Below are positions 47,697 to 57,468 of a DNA stretch of 64,000 nucleotides, in pieces. Numbering within the stretch: position 1 is the first letter of the stretch; each line of letters begins with the position of its first letter. The notes beneath the pieces were generated by a model. It was not told the origin of the DNA. It ran no database searches and saw only the letters and a program-made list of their open reading frames with translations. This DNA comes from an uncultured Thiotrichales bacterium (GTDB lineage Bacteria; Pseudomonadota; Gammaproteobacteria; CAIRSR01). The stretch spans positions 21,860 to 85,859 of the forward strand of contig CAIRSR010000219.1 in the NCBI GenBank assembly GCA_903881315.1, in the 5' to 3' direction. The translations under genes and the position numbers were made by a program.

Positions 47697-48881
47697 ATGT
47701 TTCTCAATCTTCGCAGAACCAGTATCGCAAAGAGATTCTCAATCGGAACTAGCACGATAGTTGCATTATTGGCCATCACAACACTTTTTAGAATAATTTA
47801 CCCGGTCAGTACTTATAAAACTCTCAGTGCTGAAATACGTAGTCGTGAAGAAAAGATTTCCCTTTCCTACCAGGTAGGCAATAGCATAGATTCTATCGTT
47901 TCCTCCATCGTGATGTTACATTTGGTTGTTGATGAACCACAAAAGAACTATCTCCTGAGTGTCATCAAAAACGACTCAACCCAGGTACAAGAATGCTTTA
48001 CAAGTCTTAAACGACTCACAAAAACAGACCGAGGTAATCATTTACTCTCTGCGCTCATAAACCTATACAACGATACCACATCGGGCGCGATGTTTTTCAT
48101 TACCTCAGAGACACATCAAAAGGATGATCACGCCTTATTGATTAACAGCCTAATTAATTTTAGCGCACAGTACCACGCCCAATTAAACAGATATATTGAG
48201 TTCCAACAAAGTTCTGAGCGCGACACCCAGAATCTAACGTCCAACGCAATATACACAACGATCACCTATGAGGTGGTAGTGAATATTACAGTTGCCATCC
48301 TTTTGTTCTTCATTGCCCTGTGGATCGTACCCAGTATCAACAAACCAATTCGCGAGATCTCAAGGTTTGTTGGTAGCATTGGGCACGGCAAAGTACCCGA
48401 TCCCATGGACGGCGAGTGGGCTGGTGAATTTGAGGATATCCGCAGGCATCTCAATATCATGAGTGAGGCCATTAACGCCCTCTTCACGCTAGACCACTAT
48501 GCGCTGCAAGTAACCACAAAGGATCCTCTTACCAAGCTTGACCTCGCAATCCAATGCCATGTGGATTGGAAAATGAAACTAAGCGCCGCCGTCCATAACC
48601 GAGAACCGATCGATGTGGCGGTTGCATCGTCAGAACACCATTGTCATTTAGGAGGATTATTGTACGGAGAGATTAAAGACAGATACTCAGAGCTGCCCGG
48701 TTACGCCGTCTGCGTTGCCAAACACGCCGAGTTTCATAAACACGCCGGAGAGGTTGCCAAGGCAATCAACGCTGGGAAATACGCAGAGGCCGAAAAGGCG
48801 CTTGAGCATGGTGCCTACGTCGACGCATCTTTTGCCCTAAGCGGGGCAATCAATCGCATCAAGCTAGAGGCTGGCGTTTAA
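47697..48881 (+). CDS. Membrane sensor with HAMP-like segment and zinc-binding CZB domain, no signalling domain
   Basis: 394 residues. Helix 1 at about 17-37, a periplasmic helical region (40-190), helix 2 at about 193-213, a HAMP-like part (PSINKPIREISRFVGSIGHG...FEDIRRHLNIMSEAI) and a C-terminal CZB domain at about 282-390. The CZB zinc motif set is visible: H288 in CHVDWK, C316 in HCHLGGLLYG, and HAEFHKH with H343 and H347. CZB usually sits behind an MCP signalling domain or a diguanylate cyclase and senses zinc or hypochlorite. Neither output is present here, so how the signal leaves is unclear. It follows parB by 100 bases. Confidence 0.8.
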   Translation: MFLNLRRTSIAKRFSIGTSTIVALLAITTLFRIIYPVSTYKTLSAEIRSREEKISLSYQVGNSIDSIVSSIVMLHLVVDEPQKNYLLSVIKNDSTQVQECFTSLKRLTKTDRGNHLLSALINLYNDTTSGAMFFITSETHQKDDHALLINSLINFSAQYHAQLNRYIEFQQSSERDTQNLTSNAIYTTITYEVVVNITVAILLFFIALWIVPSINKPIREISRFVGSIGHGKVPDPMDGEWAGEFEDIRRHLNIMSEAINALFTLDHYALQVTTKDPLTKLDLAIQCHVDWKMKLSAAVHNREPIDVAVASSEHHCHLGGLLYGEIKDRYSELPGYAVCVAKHAEFHKHAGEVAKAINAGKYAEAEKALEHGAYVDASFALSGAINRIKLEAGV

Positions 48882-48959
48882 ACGACTTTCTCACCGTAGG
48901 GCGAAGCACAACCGTGGCCCGCCCCACCTAACCAAGGCCATACCAAAGTGGGTTGCACT

Positions 48960-49520
48960 TTAGGCACCCACCGCATTCTCCAACTCAACCACCAGGCGCA
49001 GATACTTCTCACGAATATTCTCTTGCCGATTTTCCTCACGGGTAATACGCTCAAAGTCCGCCACCATCTGCTGACGCTGCTCGGCGGGGATAATCCGATT
49101 CGCTAAGGGAAACAGAACGCAGTCTTCCTTGCGAATGTGCCCACGCAGCAGCGCCACATAGCCCAGTGCGCCCTCCGTCACCAGGGAAACAGCCGCGCTC
49201 TCGCCCGCCTGCAAGCGCCGAGCGCCCTCTTGCAGGGTCTGCGTCAGGTGCCGCCCTTGCTCATGTTCCGCCAACATTACCGCTACAGGCCCGGCAGTCT
49301 TTGACAAACCAAGCGCCACCAAGACCTCGAAGAGCACGCCTTCTTCTTTCTGGTGATGACAGCCATCGGCAAAACCCTGGATGAAATCGACCGCCTTCAG
49401 AAAAAAATCTGCTGAGCCACCGCTATCCACCGACAAATTCTGCGCCGCCCTTTCGAGAACATCCAACACCCGCTCGATAATACGGTGCTCTTCCATTAAA
49501 ACATCAATAGGCGTCATCAT
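48960..49520 (-). CDS. Hemerythrin-like HHE-domain protein
   Basis: 186 residues, a four-helix bundle with diiron ligands in order: LMEEHRIIERV, DGCHHQKEEGVLF, LAEHEQGRHL and LRGHIRKEDCVLFPLA. These fit the hemerythrin/HHE family, which binds oxygen or nitric oxide or takes part in redox and Fe-S repair. The ribosome site GGAGG is one base from the first ATG and four from the second (49517), so the second start may be used. Downstream of the DsrC-like gene on the same strand. Confidence 0.9.
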   Translation of the reverse strand: MMTPIDVLMEEHRIIERVLDVLERAAQNLSVDSGGSADFFLKAVDFIQGFADGCHHQKEEGVLFEVLVALGLSKTAGPVAVMLAEHEQGRHLTQTLQEGARRLQAGESAAVSLVTEGALGYVALLRGHIRKEDCVLFPLANRIIPAEQRQQMVADFERITREENRQENIREKYLRLVVELENAVGA

Positions 49521-49565
49521 TCCTCCGGTAGAATATCTTTTGGCAGACTCTATTGGGTAATACGC

Positions 49566-49895
49566 CTAACCGGTACTCCATGCCCGAGGCCGTTTCATTC
49601 CAGCAATCTTGCACGCTTGCTGCACATAACCATACGGAAAAAGCCTGAACAATTCTTTACGCGCACCCGCACCAAAGGTGCCCGTTAGATAGGTAATCAC
49701 AAAACGAGCATCAGGCGCTATCTGGTGCTCCTCGTAATAATTACGCATAAATTGGATAACCAGCCAATGCCCATCGGTGAGGTGAATGTTCTCTACGTGC
49801 GCAAAATATTCAGAAAGTACCTCGTTCCATTCGCCTGGATCAACAATATAGCCTTCCTCGTCAATCGGTGGCAAATCCAGCACGATTGTTGACAT
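49566..49895 (-). CDS. DsrC-family protein with CysB only (no C-terminal CysA)
   Basis: 109 residues from ATG 49895. It has the DsrC/TusE fold signatures: DEEGYIVDPGEWNEVLSEYFA, LTDGHWLVIQFMRNYYEEH, LFRLFPYGYVQQACKIAGM. In DsrC two cysteines on the flexible tail carry sulfur: CysB in ACKIAG and CysA at the penultimate place eleven residues later. Here CysB is C95, while the CysA position is W106 and the protein ends RPRAWSTG. It is therefore neither a full DsrC nor a TusE; it may belong to the regulatory DsrC-like (RspA-type) group or be a CysB-only sulfur carrier. Just downstream of recJ. Confidence 0.85.
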   Translation of the reverse strand: MSTIVLDLPPIDEEGYIVDPGEWNEVLSEYFAHVENIHLTDGHWLVIQFMRNYYEEHQIAPDARFVITYLTGTFGAGARKELFRLFPYGYVQQACKIAGMKRPRAWSTG

Positions 49896-49933
49896 TTTTA
49901 TCACTCCGCATAAGCTGAGATCGTGTAACTTCA

Positions 49934-51712
49934 CTATGACAGCAAGGTATCGCTCGGCACTAGATGCTCCACTACCAATTGAGGATTGTGGCGACCACGA
50001 TACTGATTAACATCCAATCGATAGGCCAGGTGTAGGCTAGTTCCGGGATTAGGGAAGGGCTGATCGTGGCCATTGAAAACAATCGCATCCAGGGGAGCAG
50101 AGCCCACAGCCGCACTCACCTTGAGCTTAATATGACGCTCACCCACGATACTACTGCCCAAGCACTGGAACACCCCATCAAAGATGGGTTCTGGGAAACC
50201 TTGCCCCCAGGGCCCGCTATTTCGCAAAAGTTCCGCCAACTCTAAACCAAGATCGGCTGAATCGAGTTCTCCGTCGGAGAGGATCACATCACACAGATCC
50301 TCGGCGGTAAGATGATGACGCGCTTCCGCATCAAAGGCAGCCGCAAAGGTCTCCAGTTGATCTTGATGTAGCGTCAACCCTGCCGCCATGGCATGACCAC
50401 CAAAATAGCGGATCAATTTGGGATAGCGCACGTCAATTGCGGCAATCGCAGCACGCGCGTGGAGGCCCGGAATACTGCGCATCGACCCCCGAAGATCGCC
50501 ATCTAGCGCAGGCGCAAAGGCAATCACTGGCCGATTCAGCCGATCCTTAATACGTGAAGCAAGGATGCCTATCACCCCGGGATGCCAGGTTTGATCATAC
50601 AGGGTCAGCCCCCACGGCAGATCAGCAGCCCCCCCAAGAACAAGACGCCCAAGATCATCCAACGCCTGGGTCTGCATTTCCGCCTCTATGGCGCGCCGCT
50701 CACGATTGAGCGCGTCCAAGCGCACGGCCAACGCCTGCGCTTCTGCAGGATCGTCAGCGAGGAGACACTCGACCCCAAGACTCATGGTATCGAGACGTCC
50801 CGCCGCATTGAGACGCGGCCCCACAAAGAAACCGAGATCCGTGCTACTCACCTGTTCTGGCGCACGCCCCGATACCTTCAGCAACGCACCAATACCCGCA
50901 CAGGCAACACCCGAGCGAATACGCATCAGTCCCTGCGCCACCAACACACGATTGTTGTGATCCAGCGGCACCATATCCGCCACGGTTCCCAACGCCACCA
51001 AGTCAAGAAGAGCGCCGAGATTCGGTGCCGCACGGGTTGCGTCAAACCAACCACTGACACGCAAACGGGCGCGCAGGGCGATCATTACATAGAATACAAC
51101 CCCAACCCCCGCCAAACACTTGCTTGGAAAGGTGTTGTCCGGACAATTGGGATTGACGATGGCATGTGCAGCCGGCAATTCTGAACCAGGCAGGTGGTGA
51201 TCGGTAATTAGCACCCGCATCCCATGCGCCCGCGCTGCCGCCACCCCTTCTACACTCGATATCCCATTATCCACCGTTACCAATAGATCCGGCGCAAGGG
51301 TTGCCGCAACCTCTACAATCGCCGGTGTCAGTCCATAACCATGCGTGATGCGATTAGGGACGACATACAAGACATCTTGCGCCCCCATGGATCGCAGGGC
51401 ACGCACCATTACCGCACAAGAGGTCGCACCATCCGCATCGAAATCTGCCACCACCACAATGCGCTGATTCTGGATTAGCGCCTCTTCCAACAAAACGACG
51501 GCAGCATCAAGGCCCGCCATTCCTTGGGGGGGCAGTAAAGCATGTAAGGATTTTTCTAGCGCTGCGACATCGGTCAGATTGCGCGACAGATACACCCTAC
51601 GCAACACCGGATGGATCGAGTCAGGCAGACCGTGCGATGCACTTGGCAAAACGCGACGGCGAATAATCTTGTTCGTTTTGTGCAACGCTAGATGCCCAGT
51701 GATATCGCACAC
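49934..51712 (-). CDS. recJ: Single-strand-specific 5'-3' exonuclease RecJ
   Basis: DHH-family exonuclease of recombination and mismatch repair. 592 residues, usual for the family. Catalytic motifs: VVVADFDADGATSCAV, LLVTVDNGISS, MRVLITDHHLPG, IVNPNCPDN and the DHH-associated FAPALDGDLRGSMRSI and IRYFGGHAMAAGL. An OB-fold part ends the protein. It lies between two DsrC/TusE-family genes on the same strand. No sign of interruption. Confidence 0.96.
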   Translation of the reverse strand: MCDITGHLALHKTNKIIRRRVLPSASHGLPDSIHPVLRRVYLSRNLTDVAALEKSLHALLPPQGMAGLDAAVVLLEEALIQNQRIVVVADFDADGATSCAVMVRALRSMGAQDVLYVVPNRITHGYGLTPAIVEVAATLAPDLLVTVDNGISSVEGVAAARAHGMRVLITDHHLPGSELPAAHAIVNPNCPDNTFPSKCLAGVGVVFYVMIALRARLRVSGWFDATRAAPNLGALLDLVALGTVADMVPLDHNNRVLVAQGLMRIRSGVACAGIGALLKVSGRAPEQVSSTDLGFFVGPRLNAAGRLDTMSLGVECLLADDPAEAQALAVRLDALNRERRAIEAEMQTQALDDLGRLVLGGAADLPWGLTLYDQTWHPGVIGILASRIKDRLNRPVIAFAPALDGDLRGSMRSIPGLHARAAIAAIDVRYPKLIRYFGGHAMAAGLTLHQDQLETFAAAFDAEARHHLTAEDLCDVILSDGELDSADLGLELAELLRNSGPWGQGFPEPIFDGVFQCLGSSIVGERHIKLKVSAAVGSAPLDAIVFNGHDQPFPNPGTSLHLAYRLDVNQYRGRHNPQLVVEHLVPSDTLLS

Positions 51713-51765
51713 GCCTCACCAACCTGACCTGGCCGATGAGACAAAGAACCACACCCCTCACGCAA

Positions 51766-52098
51766 TCAACTACACCCTTTGGGACGAGGCAAACCAGCCA
51801 CCTTGTTGGCGGACTTGATCAATCCGTAAGGGAAGAGATCGTAGATATACTTGCTACTAGAACGATCGGCACCATATTTCTCCTTCATGATCTTTGAGAA
51901 GATGCGTGGCTCGGCTACCGAACAGTGTTCACGGAAGTACTCGCGGGCCGTGCTCACAATATCCCAGTGCTCCGGAGTCATTTCCACCTTCTCGTTGCGA
52001 GCAATGGCCACAGCCACCTCTTCGCTCCAATCATTCAGATCTTCGAGCCAACCAGCCTCACTAAGTTCAATCGTTTTACCATCTACTTCGATTTGCAT
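51766..52098 (-). CDS. tusE: TusE/DsrC-family sulfur-transfer protein with CysA only
   Basis: 110 residues from ATG 52098, with GGGAGA about 6 bases upstream. Fold signatures: LSEAGWLEDLNDWSEEVAVAIA, MTPEHWDIVSTAREYF, YIYDLFPYGLIKSANKVAGLPRPKGCS. The tail keeps CysA (C109, penultimate, as in E. coli TusE) and has asparagine N98 at the CysB site. TusE accepts sulfur from TusBCD and passes it to MnmA for 2-thiouridine in tRNA; in sulfur oxidisers TusE-like proteins also serve as persulfide carriers. Which role applies cannot be told. Divergent from the MFS carrier. Confidence 0.85.
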   Translation of the reverse strand: MQIEVDGKTIELSEAGWLEDLNDWSEEVAVAIARNEKVEMTPEHWDIVSTAREYFREHCSVAEPRIFSKIMKEKYGADRSSSKYIYDLFPYGLIKSANKVAGLPRPKGCS

Positions 52099-52223
52099 GA
52101 AGAATCTCCCAGCATATGCCACATTGCGGCAATTAACTCATTAACACCAGAAACGGGTTGACTCCCGCCCCACCTGTAGGTAACAGTACCAAATTCTGAC
52201 TTTGTACGCCAACTACGCGAACG

Positions 52224-53465
52224 ATGATGTCCACCAACCAAAATGTAAAGCAGACAGCACCCCCAAGCACACCAGCAAACCGCTGGCAATCGTCACCAAC
52301 ACGAATCCGCCCCCTCTTCTCGGCCTCGCAACCGCCCTACCTACCCTTGTCCTTGTTCTATCTGTTCTATTTTGGGGCACTTGGGGCATTGATCCCTTAC
52401 TGGCCAACCTATCTCCAAGCACTGGGCCTACGCCCCAACGAGATCGGTGAATTGGTTGCGATCTTCAGTATCACGCGGATTGTTGCCCCAAACGTCTGCG
52501 GTCTGCTCGCCGATTATACCTGCGTTCGGATGCCCATTGTACGGCTAGCAACGGGATTGGCGGTAGTCAGTTTCTTTCTAATACTGGATGTACGCAGTTT
52601 CTGGGGCATCGCCACCGTCATGACGCTTTTTACCTTCTTTTGGAACGCAGTCCTACCACAAATGGAAGCTACCCTCATCAACCACATTGGAACCAGCCGC
52701 TATGGTCAGGTACGTTTATGGGGATCGGTAGGATTTATTGCCGTTGTATTGTTGATGGGGCCACTATTGGATTACGTCGGCATACAGACCTTACCTAGCA
52801 TTCTCCTGATTCTCTATCTCGGACTATGGTTCTGCAGTTTGCTGGTACCCGAGGCACCGATTCCCGCGCCCACATCTCAACCAGAATCATTTTATCAGGT
52901 CTTAAAACAACCACACGTAGGCATCTTCCTGCTGGCCTGTTTCTTGATGCAGGCAAGTCATGGCCCCTACTATACATTTTATTCTATCTATCTGGAAAAC
53001 CACGGCAACAGCCACAGCCTTATCAGCAGCCTGTGGGCGCTCGGAGTAATCTGCGAGGTGGGGGTATTTTTGGTGGTGGGTGGCTGGTTATCTCGTTATG
53101 GAACATTCCGGTTACTGCTGCTCACCTTTGTCTTAGCAAGCGTACGCTGGTTTCTCATCGGCGCGTTTGCGGATTCGCTAGCAATCCTCGTGATTGCCCA
53201 GGTACTGCACGCCGCCACATTTGGTGCCTACCATGCCACCTCAATCCATATGATTAACGCCTATTTCACCGGCCAGAACCAAGTCCGTGGCCAAGCGATC
53301 TACAGCAGTTTTGGCTTTGGGGCTGGCGGCATGGTCGGTAGTCTCTGTGCTGGCTATTGCTGGGACTGGATCGGGCCATCCGCAACCTTTTACATGGGAG
53401 CCATCCTCAGCGCCAGTGCTACAATAATCGTTTGGACTAACCTACGAGAAGAGGCGGCTGACTAG
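52224..53465 (+). CDS. Major facilitator transporter, HcaT/MFS_1-like
   Basis: 413 residues with about twelve hydrophobic helices after a polar 35-residue N-terminus. Family features: FYLFYFGALGALIPYWPTYLQALGL, EIGELVAIFSITRIVAPN, YGQVRLWGSVGFI, LLACFLMQASHGPYYTFYSIYL and the C-terminal SSFGFGAGGMVGSL. These resemble the LacY/HcaT-like phenylpropionate permease group. In sulfur and methane bacteria this gene is a common singleton without a known substrate. Convergent with the 1316-residue gene. Confidence 0.85.
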   Translation: MMSTNQNVKQTAPPSTPANRWQSSPTRIRPLFSASQPPYLPLSLFYLFYFGALGALIPYWPTYLQALGLRPNEIGELVAIFSITRIVAPNVCGLLADYTCVRMPIVRLATGLAVVSFFLILDVRSFWGIATVMTLFTFFWNAVLPQMEATLINHIGTSRYGQVRLWGSVGFIAVVLLMGPLLDYVGIQTLPSILLILYLGLWFCSLLVPEAPIPAPTSQPESFYQVLKQPHVGIFLLACFLMQASHGPYYTFYSIYLENHGNSHSLISSLWALGVICEVGVFLVVGGWLSRYGTFRLLLLTFVLASVRWFLIGAFADSLAILVIAQVLHAATFGAYHATSIHMINAYFTGQNQVRGQAIYSSFGFGAGGMVGSLCAGYCWDWIGPSATFYMGAILSASATIIVWTNLREEAAD

Positions 53466-53495
53466 GGTCTTCCCCATTGCCACAAGAACGATCCT

Positions 53496-56400
53496 TTATG
53501 CAGCCTTTGCCTTTTGCAGAATCGCAGATTTCATTAGACCACAAAAGGCCGGGAACAACTCTCGTATCTTCACCGGAAGATGAAATTTGCCACTATCACT
53601 GCGCGAAAGATTGATAAGCATCCGGTCAAAGATTGTTTCAAAGCTCGCACCTTTCGCATGGACACGCATCACACTCAAGGTTGCATGAACGACACTATCC
53701 GCGATATAAGAGACAGCAACAAGATCGTCGATCTCTTGGATAATAGAGTTTTCTGCTGAATTACGCGGCCTGGCATGATGATATAGGATCACATCACCAA
53801 TGGCCTTGCGTAGCCGAGGCGAACCATCACCATTAGTAAACCACTGATCCCATGCGGCATTAAATATCGCAAAGCCACCTCTCTGGTGCGTCAGATATTC
53901 CGTGAATAAATGTTCGCGACCTTTCAGGTTTCCCTTAGCAGGATCGAACGCACCACCGAACTCAATCATGCCAAGATTGTGCCACAATCCCGCCAGCGCG
54001 TAGGTCAAATGATCCTCATAAGTTGACTGCCGCTTACTTTTAATCCACAGCAACATCAACAACATCACCGCAAGCGAATGATCAAACCAGACTCTTTCTG
54101 GAGTGCCTAGCTGTTCTTTCGGAAAACAGGAACGGAAAAGGTCTCTCAGCAAGTCAGGGGAATCCATACTGACCCTCAAGAAAGCCCCCATCACCTCGAC
54201 GACCTGCCTCCAGGTATTTTTAAATCCAAGACCAACGGCCAAAGGATATTTTTCCGGGAAATCCGAAAAAGGACAGCATAAGACCTGGGACAATATCTGG
54301 CGAATTGCTTCTAGTGACCCGAAAGACAACAATTTAAACCAATCAACCTGAGCAAACCCTGCATCATAGGGATAGTTCATTTGCGGATTCAATAGACTAT
54401 TCAAATGTACAGCAACAATCTCTTCTTCAGAAAGAAGATAATTCGTATTGTAGTAGATTGGTGGGATGGTGCCAATCCGAAAAAAGTTCAGTCGCCTCGG
54501 ATCGATGCCAACCTTGAACCCAAGAACATCCTCGGATACTGTATCTCCCTGAACGCGATTACTCTCTGGTGCGTAAGACAATCGTTTTTGTAACCATACA
54601 CTACTATCATCCGATAACGTCACACCATGTATTCGAAGTAGATGCACTAAGAGCGAAAAGAACGGCTGGAATGACTTGCTTTTCTCGTACAACCATCCTA
54701 TATCGATTTCTGACGGGGTTTCTCTTAAAACTTTAGCTGATAACTGAGAAAATGTTGGAATATTACCCCCCAGAAAAAGAACCACTGTCTCGTACCCATC
54801 TACTCCATCACGATTATCTGTAGCAGAATCTGCGCCCGACATACCCTCAACAGGATAGCTATCCACACCCGCCGCATCAAAGATCTCCTCGGGTAACATC
54901 TCCGTAATAATCACCGAGATGTCACTGACTGATTGCGCCCTTGCAAGCCGCTGCTTAAATATTGCTGTCCAGAAATCAAGCTCGTTGTAAAATATCGCAT
55001 CCTCAAAGACAAGCAGGGCCGGAAATGCTGGTTGCAACATTTCTTGTATCTTATCAATCTCTCTTGGCCACTTCGATGAAACAACCGCCAACCCTTCTAT
55101 CACGTTCTGCGCAACTTCCTGAACATCTTTTCTTACCAGAAAATTCTTGACATCTTTCAATAATGGATTATTTCCTATTAGGGAGACAAAATCCTGGGTT
55201 GCGTTCTCTCGGACAAAATTGGCCCATTGTTTCAATACCAAAGGAGAAAATGGCGGAAGCTCCATCTCTCTCTCAAGAAAGAACATTGAACCCTCTATTC
55301 TTCCCTGCAAAAATAGGCCCGCAATAGTAAGCCAGCGAATATCACCTATCAAGAGACCTGACGGAAAATCCTCAATTTCGGCCAACTGATTGTACTTCCC
55401 CTCTTCTTGGAAATTAATAAACTGTGTCGCCAAGAAAATCGCTCTTTGCGCATCCAGGGTATATATTACTTCTCCTGCCGCTGTATTCGGAACAAACCAT
55501 CCCACCGGAGGAAGTGTTGCACCAATACGAATCCCTTTTGCAACAACAGACAATAACCTAGCCTCATCTTCGCGCAGACGATCCCTCTCTGACACAGACA
55601 ATTGCAACGCCCTCTGTAGACCGGCAAGAATCGTTGAGACACTTGCCCTAAATGTATTCTTACCCTTTTTATCAGCCAGAAAATTAAGCTTATCTGTAAA
55701 AAGACGAACCAATTTCTGGGGGGTTACCGAGCGAAACATACCCAGGTTCTTTACAGAAATCCCCTCGGGCCGCCTAATCGCCGCAAGAAGAACCAGCAAT
55801 GCCTCGATCTCAGCCCCCGCGTCCTCTTGCTGATCTTCAATTATGGATGCAGCCTGATAAATTAGCCCATAAGACTCATCTGGAGTTGCATATAATGCAA
55901 TTTCATGGATCGCCAGCGCCGTGTAAACAGGCACTGACGACGCATTCGCCTTCAAAGCATCCAGAACACTAACCGGCGTCATTTTACCCTGGACATTGAG
56001 ACAGAGAACGGCACCCTTGTCCAAGGAAACCTTCAAGTAGTCAACCAACCCCTGCTGGGAAAACCTATGCATATTCTGCAATCGGTACGGCGTATTCTGC
56101 AATTTACCATGCTTTGGATCATAAATTATCTGCAGAAGAAGATCTCGGCAGCGTTCTAGCCCCGGGAAAGGCAAACCCAATAATTCTTGTAAATACGGTC
56201 GCTGACGTGCTGCGTCAATTAGCGCAGTGATGATATCCGCATCAGCATTACCATCAAGCGCTGCAAGCAAGACGCGAATATCAGGAAAGTCAGCGAACCT
56301 GGATTCTGGGAAATATCTTCCGAGTCCGACCTTTAATTTACTACGGTCAAGCCTTTGTGTATTATTGACTTCGACAACGGAACTCCTAATCTCTGCAGCA

Positions 56401-57446
56401 AACATTACTGTTAGAAAAACATCCTCCGAGAAGAAAAACTCACCCTGATGATAGAAAATACCAAGCTGCACTGTATTCGTGTTCCGAACAACGCGCTCAA
56501 TCAGCTCCGCCTTGGCTCCGGAAGGTAATGTGCCGCCCCTTATGGATAAGGTATCACGAATCCTCTCCCGATAAAGATCCGACAATATCTGGTTCTCTGT
56601 ACTCGTTACAAGCGCTAGTTCAGCGTTTTCTCTGGCTTTCTGAGTAGCCCCAGCGCAAGCTGTTAGCAATTGCTCAGCACAAAACATCGACAGTACAGGC
56701 AAAGGAGACTGTGGTTCTAACAAACTCCTTGCCAATTCTTCCAGGGCCGCTCTTAGCTCATCTGTCACCCTAAGCTCAACTCCCCCGGCAACCTCTTCCT
56801 CGTCAATATCATCAAGACTGGCAATGTACCCAGCTTGATCTTGGCCAGCACGACGCCCCTCGTCACCAGAAGCCAGTACCAGTAATATATAAACCAATTT
56901 AATCCGCGAATAGGCGTCACCTCTAAAAACATCAATAATCTCTTTTGCCACTCTCCTTTGCAGTGCGTAGCGCTCTTCTGTTTCTAACCTTTTTATTTCC
57001 TGATAGAATAACGAAAAAACTACCACACCAGATTGCTGTGTTATGAAATAACCAGGATCTTCTTGACCAACATAATTTGTGTCTAACTGTTCGCTGAGAA
57101 TAATTCCTACCAACTCGGCATAAGCACTCTTAATCTGATTGTAGCCTGCAGTTTGCCGCAAGAAACCAACGGCTTCTCTCAGCATTTTCTCAGAACTGGA
57201 GATCCGACCAAACGTAGTCATGAGACATTGTTGATGCTCCGGCATAACCGTTGACCAGTCATCCGCAGACGGCAAATCAACGCAGATACGCCGAAGATAC
57301 GCCTTAACCGCCTCTGCCTTGACTACAGAATTGTCATCCCCCAGATCCCTACAATATACCCAGAAAAGGCTAAAAGATACCATTGTGGTAATTTGCGATG
57401 AAGACAAAGGATCGCTAATTCCTGCCCACGGAACAGTATCACTCAT
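53496..57446 (-). CDS. Very large unknown protein with C-terminal degenerate HD-type domain
   Basis: 1316 residues, mostly helical, without recognisable motifs for the first 1100. The last 200 align by eye with HD-GYP/HDOD phosphohydrolases: FDHSL (H1123), AGLWHNLGM (H1156, N1157 where HD has D), YLTHQRGGFAIFNA (H1187), VILYHHARP (H1223/H1224; no GYP) and VAVSYIADSV (D1250). So the metal-binding frame is nearly complete but HD is HN. It starts 22 bases after the 654-residue gene and is surely co-transcribed. More AT-rich than dnaA or parC. Function unknown; a nucleotide-sensing scaffold is one idea only. Confidence 0.75.
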   Translation of the reverse strand: MSDTVPWAGISDPLSSSQITTMVSFSLFWVYCRDLGDDNSVVKAEAVKAYLRRICVDLPSADDWSTVMPEHQQCLMTTFGRISSSEKMLREAVGFLRQTAGYNQIKSAYAELVGIILSEQLDTNYVGQEDPGYFITQQSGVVVFSLFYQEIKRLETEERYALQRRVAKEIIDVFRGDAYSRIKLVYILLVLASGDEGRRAGQDQAGYIASLDDIDEEEVAGGVELRVTDELRAALEELARSLLEPQSPLPVLSMFCAEQLLTACAGATQKARENAELALVTSTENQILSDLYRERIRDTLSIRGGTLPSGAKAELIERVVRNTNTVQLGIFYHQGEFFFSEDVFLTVMFAAEIRSSVVEVNNTQRLDRSKLKVGLGRYFPESRFADFPDIRVLLAALDGNADADIITALIDAARQRPYLQELLGLPFPGLERCRDLLLQIIYDPKHGKLQNTPYRLQNMHRFSQQGLVDYLKVSLDKGAVLCLNVQGKMTPVSVLDALKANASSVPVYTALAIHEIALYATPDESYGLIYQAASIIEDQQEDAGAEIEALLVLLAAIRRPEGISVKNLGMFRSVTPQKLVRLFTDKLNFLADKKGKNTFRASVSTILAGLQRALQLSVSERDRLREDEARLLSVVAKGIRIGATLPPVGWFVPNTAAGEVIYTLDAQRAIFLATQFINFQEEGKYNQLAEIEDFPSGLLIGDIRWLTIAGLFLQGRIEGSMFFLEREMELPPFSPLVLKQWANFVRENATQDFVSLIGNNPLLKDVKNFLVRKDVQEVAQNVIEGLAVVSSKWPREIDKIQEMLQPAFPALLVFEDAIFYNELDFWTAIFKQRLARAQSVSDISVIITEMLPEEIFDAAGVDSYPVEGMSGADSATDNRDGVDGYETVVLFLGGNIPTFSQLSAKVLRETPSEIDIGWLYEKSKSFQPFFSLLVHLLRIHGVTLSDDSSVWLQKRLSYAPESNRVQGDTVSEDVLGFKVGIDPRRLNFFRIGTIPPIYYNTNYLLSEEEIVAVHLNSLLNPQMNYPYDAGFAQVDWFKLLSFGSLEAIRQILSQVLCCPFSDFPEKYPLAVGLGFKNTWRQVVEVMGAFLRVSMDSPDLLRDLFRSCFPKEQLGTPERVWFDHSLAVMLLMLLWIKSKRQSTYEDHLTYALAGLWHNLGMIEFGGAFDPAKGNLKGREHLFTEYLTHQRGGFAIFNAAWDQWFTNGDGSPRLRKAIGDVILYHHARPRNSAENSIIQEIDDLVAVSYIADSVVHATLSVMRVHAKGASFETIFDRMLINLSRSDSGKFHLPVKIRELFPAFCGLMKSAILQKAKAA

Positions 57447-57468
57447 CTTCTTTTAACTCCGGTAATGG

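Noticed and set aside
50582..51184. 200-codon open frame on the plus strand
   Set aside because: Antisense to recJ and without likeness to any protein.
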